Shown here piece after piece: positions 59,808 to 64,000 of a stretch of DNA of 64,000 nucleotides. The DNA lies in contig VXBM01000059.1 in assembly GCA_013400155.1 (NCBI GenBank), positions 983,396 to 1,047,395 on the forward strand. Direction: 5' to 3'. The position numbers and the translations under genes were made by a program. Origin of the DNA: Helopsaltes ochotensis. Lineage: Eukaryota > Chordata > Aves > Passeriformes > Locustellidae. The notes beneath the pieces are model-generated. The model was not told where the DNA came from. It was given only the letters and a program-made list of their open reading frames with translations, and did not search any database. Positions within the stretch are counted from its first letter, which is position 1; each line of letters opens with the position of its first letter.

Positions 59808-62800
59808 GGGGCAGAGGTTTCTAAACAAGCTTTTGTGTGTTATCTTGCAAACTTGTACGAGAATTCACAGCGTGAATTCATGTATGTGTGTGATCACTGG
59901 CCTGAGCATGTGGCCTTTAAAGTCTGGTACAAATTGTATTTGTTAGTATTGTCCCTTGCCCTAAATTCTATCCAGAAAGTGAGATTTTGAAGTTATGATC
60001 GTTTCCGGTTCCATTTATTTATTTATTTTTAAACTTCTACATTTGTTACTCTTATATGGAAAAGCCACTAAAGCAGAGGGGAAGGAGCGCTGCCTATCAA
60101 AACAGGCCTATGGAAATATCCCTAGCTAAAATAAATGGAGCTTTATTTAGGATTCAGTCAGGATGCAAAGGAGTACCCAACCCATAACAAGCTTAGCAGC
60201 GGCAAAGTTTTCTTTGCAGGCAGTTGTGTAAGAGATCCACAAAATAAGGCTGTTAACAGGGATTCTGGTGCTGCATTACAATGGACAAGTACTGGATATG
60301 CAGAGTTATTTGCCATAAAAGCAGATGAACTTGAGCTAAAATGGTCTGGTTTTAGTACTGTGTGAGAAAACGGAGAATACCTCAGACGTCAGCCCAGGTG
60401 AAAGACCTCAGCCCATCCTAGGGCAGAGAATTTTAAAACTGGTGTGCCAAAACTATCCCACAAAAAACTCTTCAGTTTTGTGATCTGAGATGGGTTGTGT
60501 TCAGGTTTCCCAAAGTCAAAGCTTGTTACATGTTAATAGATACTCTCCCCCAGGGCTTCCCAGCAGTATTTGAGTCTCCAGTAGCCATCAATTCAAATGG
60601 ACCGGAAAATTGTGTAAAGTTCTGTTCCTGTGCAGTGCAAGCCCTCTGTATCTTGTTTGCAGAGTCTGCAACAGGTGAATTGTTAGGGCCTCTCCCCTAA
60701 CTCAAGCTGCTGGGGTTTCTCCTTTGACCCTGGAGAACCTGGAAACACTGTGGGTTTACAAGGAACAGCTGAGCATTTCAGTTTTCCATCAATTTGATGT
60801 AAATTTCAGGGCCTTTACTTCCATGATATGTATTTTTCTGGGCAATCTCTATGTGCTTTTCCCACCTCTCAGGTCTTTATTGTTTTCTGGCCTCCCTGTC
60901 ATGGATTACTACATCTGAGCATTGTCCGTGGAGACAGGGACTGGTTACTGCCCCATGCAGCACATTGGAGGGTGAGGTCTGTACTAGAAGCACTGATGTA
61001 AGAACAGCTCGTTGAGGATCTTTGGGGATTGCTTTGGAAAGATTGCTCAGGTAGTGCTGACAGTGCAGGGCAGCACAGGGGGGCTGGTGCTGCTGAGGAC
61101 CTGCACTGTCAGCTGCCCACGCTGCTCCAGCAGGGTGACACCGTTGGCAGAAATTTATTCAGAGAAATCTGACAGAGAATTCATCTGCCTCTTTTTCCAT
61201 CATATAAGGTTGTAGAAAAGGGCTTTACTGAAAGCCATTATCCACGGAATTATTCTCTTCATATCCATTTTTTTTCGTTTGAATTCTTGCCAATTTGTTT
61301 TGGTTTTGTTTTTGTTTAAAGCAGTTCTCTGTATTTACTAGGTGTTGATACCTATATTTTACATATAACTGATCTGAGGAAATATCATTTCTGTGTCAGA
61401 GAAACTTTTCTCACTAGGCAATGTTCTCAGTGCTTTCTGGTGTCAGCCAACAGCCCATCTCATTTCTGTCAGATGATCAGTAGAATTTGTTCATAATTTC
61501 TTGGAAATATTGGTCTCCACTGGATATCTGTCTCTGCATTGCAGCACAATTTGTCACACTCCCAGCAGTTCATTCTCACTTGGATAAGGCTGTGGCTGTT
61601 GGAACCGTATTGTAAGAAATTTGGAACTCAGAAATGGCTGTGAGCTAATGATCAAACCCTGCAGATGCTCATGTGAGTGCTCATTTAGAAGGGAAGCCCC
61701 TGCAACTCCAAATCTAGGAATATCCTTAGCAGTTAGACCCAGGTCATTGAAATTCATAGTAATGGTCATGGCTTTAGCCTTTTCATCAGGTGACAAATTT
61801 TTGCAGGTTGTGGCCCTGAATAAATCGGGAATAAAACATTTGGGCCTGTCCTTTGTGTACATACATCCCATCTTCCTTCCTGCTGTAGTCCTTGCTGGCT
61901 TCCCTTTTTGCTTTAGTCTTTCTGATTATTCCCCTTTCACTGCATGTGCTATTCTATACCTTAGCCTTGTTTCTATCATCACTTTTAAATCTTGCCTATA
62001 TTACCATTTAGGGTTCTTGTACCACTTGGATGTTTGTTTTTAATGAGGGATGATTAACATTAGTATTAGTGTGTTACAGTATTTCATGTGCTGGTATTCT
62101 GATATCTTGTATCTTTCTTTCATTTATTTTAAGCATTCATTTTAGATGATTGATCCTGCAAATAAATTTAGTTATTTAAGGAGTCAAGTTGGTTTCAAAA
62201 GAATAATTCATCTGAGTAAGCTTTAGTGCCTGTGCAAAGGTTTCCATTACTTTAATTTCTTCTCTGCTTCTGTTTTCCAGTCTTCATGTGTCTTTACGCC
62301 CTGTCTCTTAATGTCTTCCATTCTCAAAGTCTTTTGTTTTTTTAAAAATAACAATAAGAAACCCCAAAACATTTAACTTGTCTTAGATTTGTTACTTTAT
62401 CTTCTGTTGTCATTGTCCTGGTTCTGTGTGAAACTGTATTGCTCCATCAAAAGCAGTCAGTTGGTGGTTTCCAGTAGTAACTGTAAGGTGATAGCTGGAG
62501 CAAATAAAGGCAGATTGACAGCAGTTTGTTTGGGATGAAAGACAGTTGTAGTCTAAAGTGAGATCTGCAAGGCATAGATATGGTCTAGGGCATTAATCTG
62601 CAGCTGGCCTATGCTAAGCATTGGAAATAAGGTCTCCTTCCATGAAAATCAATGGCAAATCTTCCATTGACTTGAGTGGGAGATGTTGCAAATCCACAAT
62701 ATGTGTTTTGTATAACTGCACACACCAGAGTAGAGTGACTCATACATTCAAACTTGTGCTCTAACCTTTTGAGGAATTTTGTATTTTCGGGGCAATGCCC

Positions 62801-62960
62801 AGGTGAGTTGGTGTGGTAGGATTGTTGGTGTCTCATCTGGGAGAATGTGGAGGTGAGCTGTGAGGTTCCAAGCTGTGCTCCTCCTTTTCCAAAGTCCCCA
62901 GGTGCCCTCTTGCTCCACTCAATCATTTCTCTTTCTCTCTCCCGTAACTTTTTCTTTTAG

Positions 62961-62996
62961 AAGCAAAGGAGTAAGGTAGGCTTTTATACAAAGCAG
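62961..62996 (+). other. possible 36-nt microexon
   Basis: A long pyrimidine tract ends TTTTTCTTTTAG at 62960, and 36 bases later CAG|GTAAAT gives a donor. The segment is exactly 12 open codons (KQRSKVGFYTKQ) in phase 0, which would fit after NKD1 exon 3 without breaking the frame. There is no known counterpart in NKD1, so this may be a cryptic exon or chance. Confidence 0.2.
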
Positions 62997-64000
62997 GTAA
63001 ATAGAGCAAAGTCTGTAGAATGCTTAAGTCTGGGTGTAGTGAAGAGCATTAGCTTTGATAGTTCAGATTTTGTTCTCTGGTTTTTAGGACCTGAAAGTGG
63101 AATAGATGTAAGGAATTAAGCAGTTGGTTAGGAACAATTGTTGACCTTCATTTATTGTCTGTGAGCTCCAGAATAATTCTTCACACTTTGTGCAGCCACA
63201 TGCCCTCAAAACAAATTGTGCAATAGAAAACTTGGTAGAAATTGATAATGAGGTAAAAAGCCTGTCATGCAATCAGAGCATCCTCAGACTGTATGGGAAG
63301 AATTAACCAGCCCTTGTTCTAATTTTCCCACAGAACACTGAAGGTTGTGCATTTGCAATATTGAATCTTAAATTCCGTGTCACTCTGAATTAAATCTGCA
63401 TTTAGTTGAAAACGGCAGTGTACCCTAGCTGGAGAACAATAACCTTTCTATAGCCGTTGTTGGGATTTATCAGTGAATTTTGATCTTAAGGCAGTACTTT
63501 GTTCAGCTATTGTACATGGTTACAGCTCTGGGCTGGGGCACTGTTAGGAGCAGTAGTAGTAGTAGCCTGGGACATCTGGAGCAAATCTTAATAGTATCAG
63601 GAGGACAGACTGATCAAAGTTTCAGGTGATTTGCAGTCTTGTGCTTCCTTCTTGTGTATCAGGAATTTTTTGCTTACTGCCCTCTTTCTTTTCTGTTGGC
63701 AATATTTCTCTTTATGGTCGAAGAGGAACTGTAGCCTCCCAAGAAGTAAAGAAAAAATGAGGAAACTCTTCAGTGACTAACATGAGCAGACAACAATTCA
63801 GTAATGAGGTTCATTAAATACCGTGTAAATAGTGGTGCAAATGCCTTCATCAGGCACGTGGCCCTTTAGAAGATTTTGGAGCCAGGATATTTCCTTTCAT
63901 CATCAGGGCTTTGTTGAGGTGCACTGTTGATTAGGAGCACAAATGTCAGGCTGTCAGTGTGCTGAGTTGGGGAAGCATGTCTGAACAGACTCCCAGCAGG

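Larger units (their letters stand above)
44284..64000 (+). other. NKD1: NKD1 intron 3, distal part to window end
   Basis: About 20 kb without a recognised exon. Separately listed items are inverted repeats at 45037-45059 and 57820-57869, a TATA/donor arrangement at 51039-51110, a GTT microsatellite at 51991-52008, and a poly(A) with signal at 59776-59807. There is also a possible 36-nt microexon at 62961-62996. The longest non-GC-driven frame is 178 codons on the minus strand at 49004-49540, unrecognised. NKD1 exon 4 and the EF-hand exon were looked for by eye and not seen. Confidence 0.65.

Noticed and set aside
63332..63420. Acceptor TTTTCCCACAG with about 19 open codons
   Set aside because: Stops in the open frame before any good donor, and no similarity to NKD1 exon 4.
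1..64000. tRNA, rRNA, CRISPR array, operon or prokaryotic mobile element
   Set aside because: None seen. The base composition, CR1 repeats and spliced gene indicate a bird nuclear genome, where such arrays and operons are not expected.

Overview
The window looks like nuclear DNA of a bird. It is mostly AT-rich, non-coding and repeat-poor, it carries three CR1 LINE fragments (the typical avian retroposon), and it has one strong CpG island with a spliced vertebrate gene start. No bacterial, organellar or intact viral gene was seen. Two runs of N (11999-12295 and 40460-41334) are assembly gaps; the first lies inside the CpG island.

The only gene identified with confidence is the 5' end of NKD1 (naked cuticle homolog 1), on the + strand. 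It has three coding exons, 12672-12696, 12837-12869 and 13230-13387, joined by introns of 140 and 360 bp with consensus GT-AG ends and matching phases (1, 1, then 0). They encode the first 72 residues: the MGKLHSK start with a myristoylation-type Gly2, the AAVC-K-RESPEG block and the DSFAV block. This was recognised by recalled similarity to mammalian NKD1, which it fits better than NKD2. The EF-hand, the Dishevelled-binding region and the His-rich tail were not found, so they should lie beyond 64000 or, less likely, in the second gap. On this reading everything from 13388 to 64000 is one intron of at least 50.6 kb.

Layout: 1-11.8 kb is 5' flank, with a CR1 reverse-transcriptase fragment at about 1.8-2.6 kb. 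The NKD1 CpG island and promoter span about 11.83-13.44 kb, with an N gap near the probable transcription start, two classes of upstream ORF and a 24-bp-period GC-rich minisatellite in intron 2. From 13.4 to 64 kb is intron 3, with two CR1 3' ends (20.2-20.5 kb + strand, 44.2 kb - strand) and a small isolated CpG cluster at 16.45-16.60 kb. It also holds an exon-like open segment at 22062-22249, a TATA/ATG/splice-donor arrangement at 51.0-51.1 kb, several strong inverted repeats and a poly(A) tract with a polyadenylation signal at 59.8 kb. 

NKD1 proteins are Dishevelled-binding feedback inhibitors of Wnt signalling and are themselves Wnt-induced, so enhancer elements in the large intron are plausible. 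None is proven by sequence alone. No complete previously undescribed system is evident. The best leads are the unassigned exon-like segment at 22.1 kb and the near-perfect palindrome at 57.8 kb.
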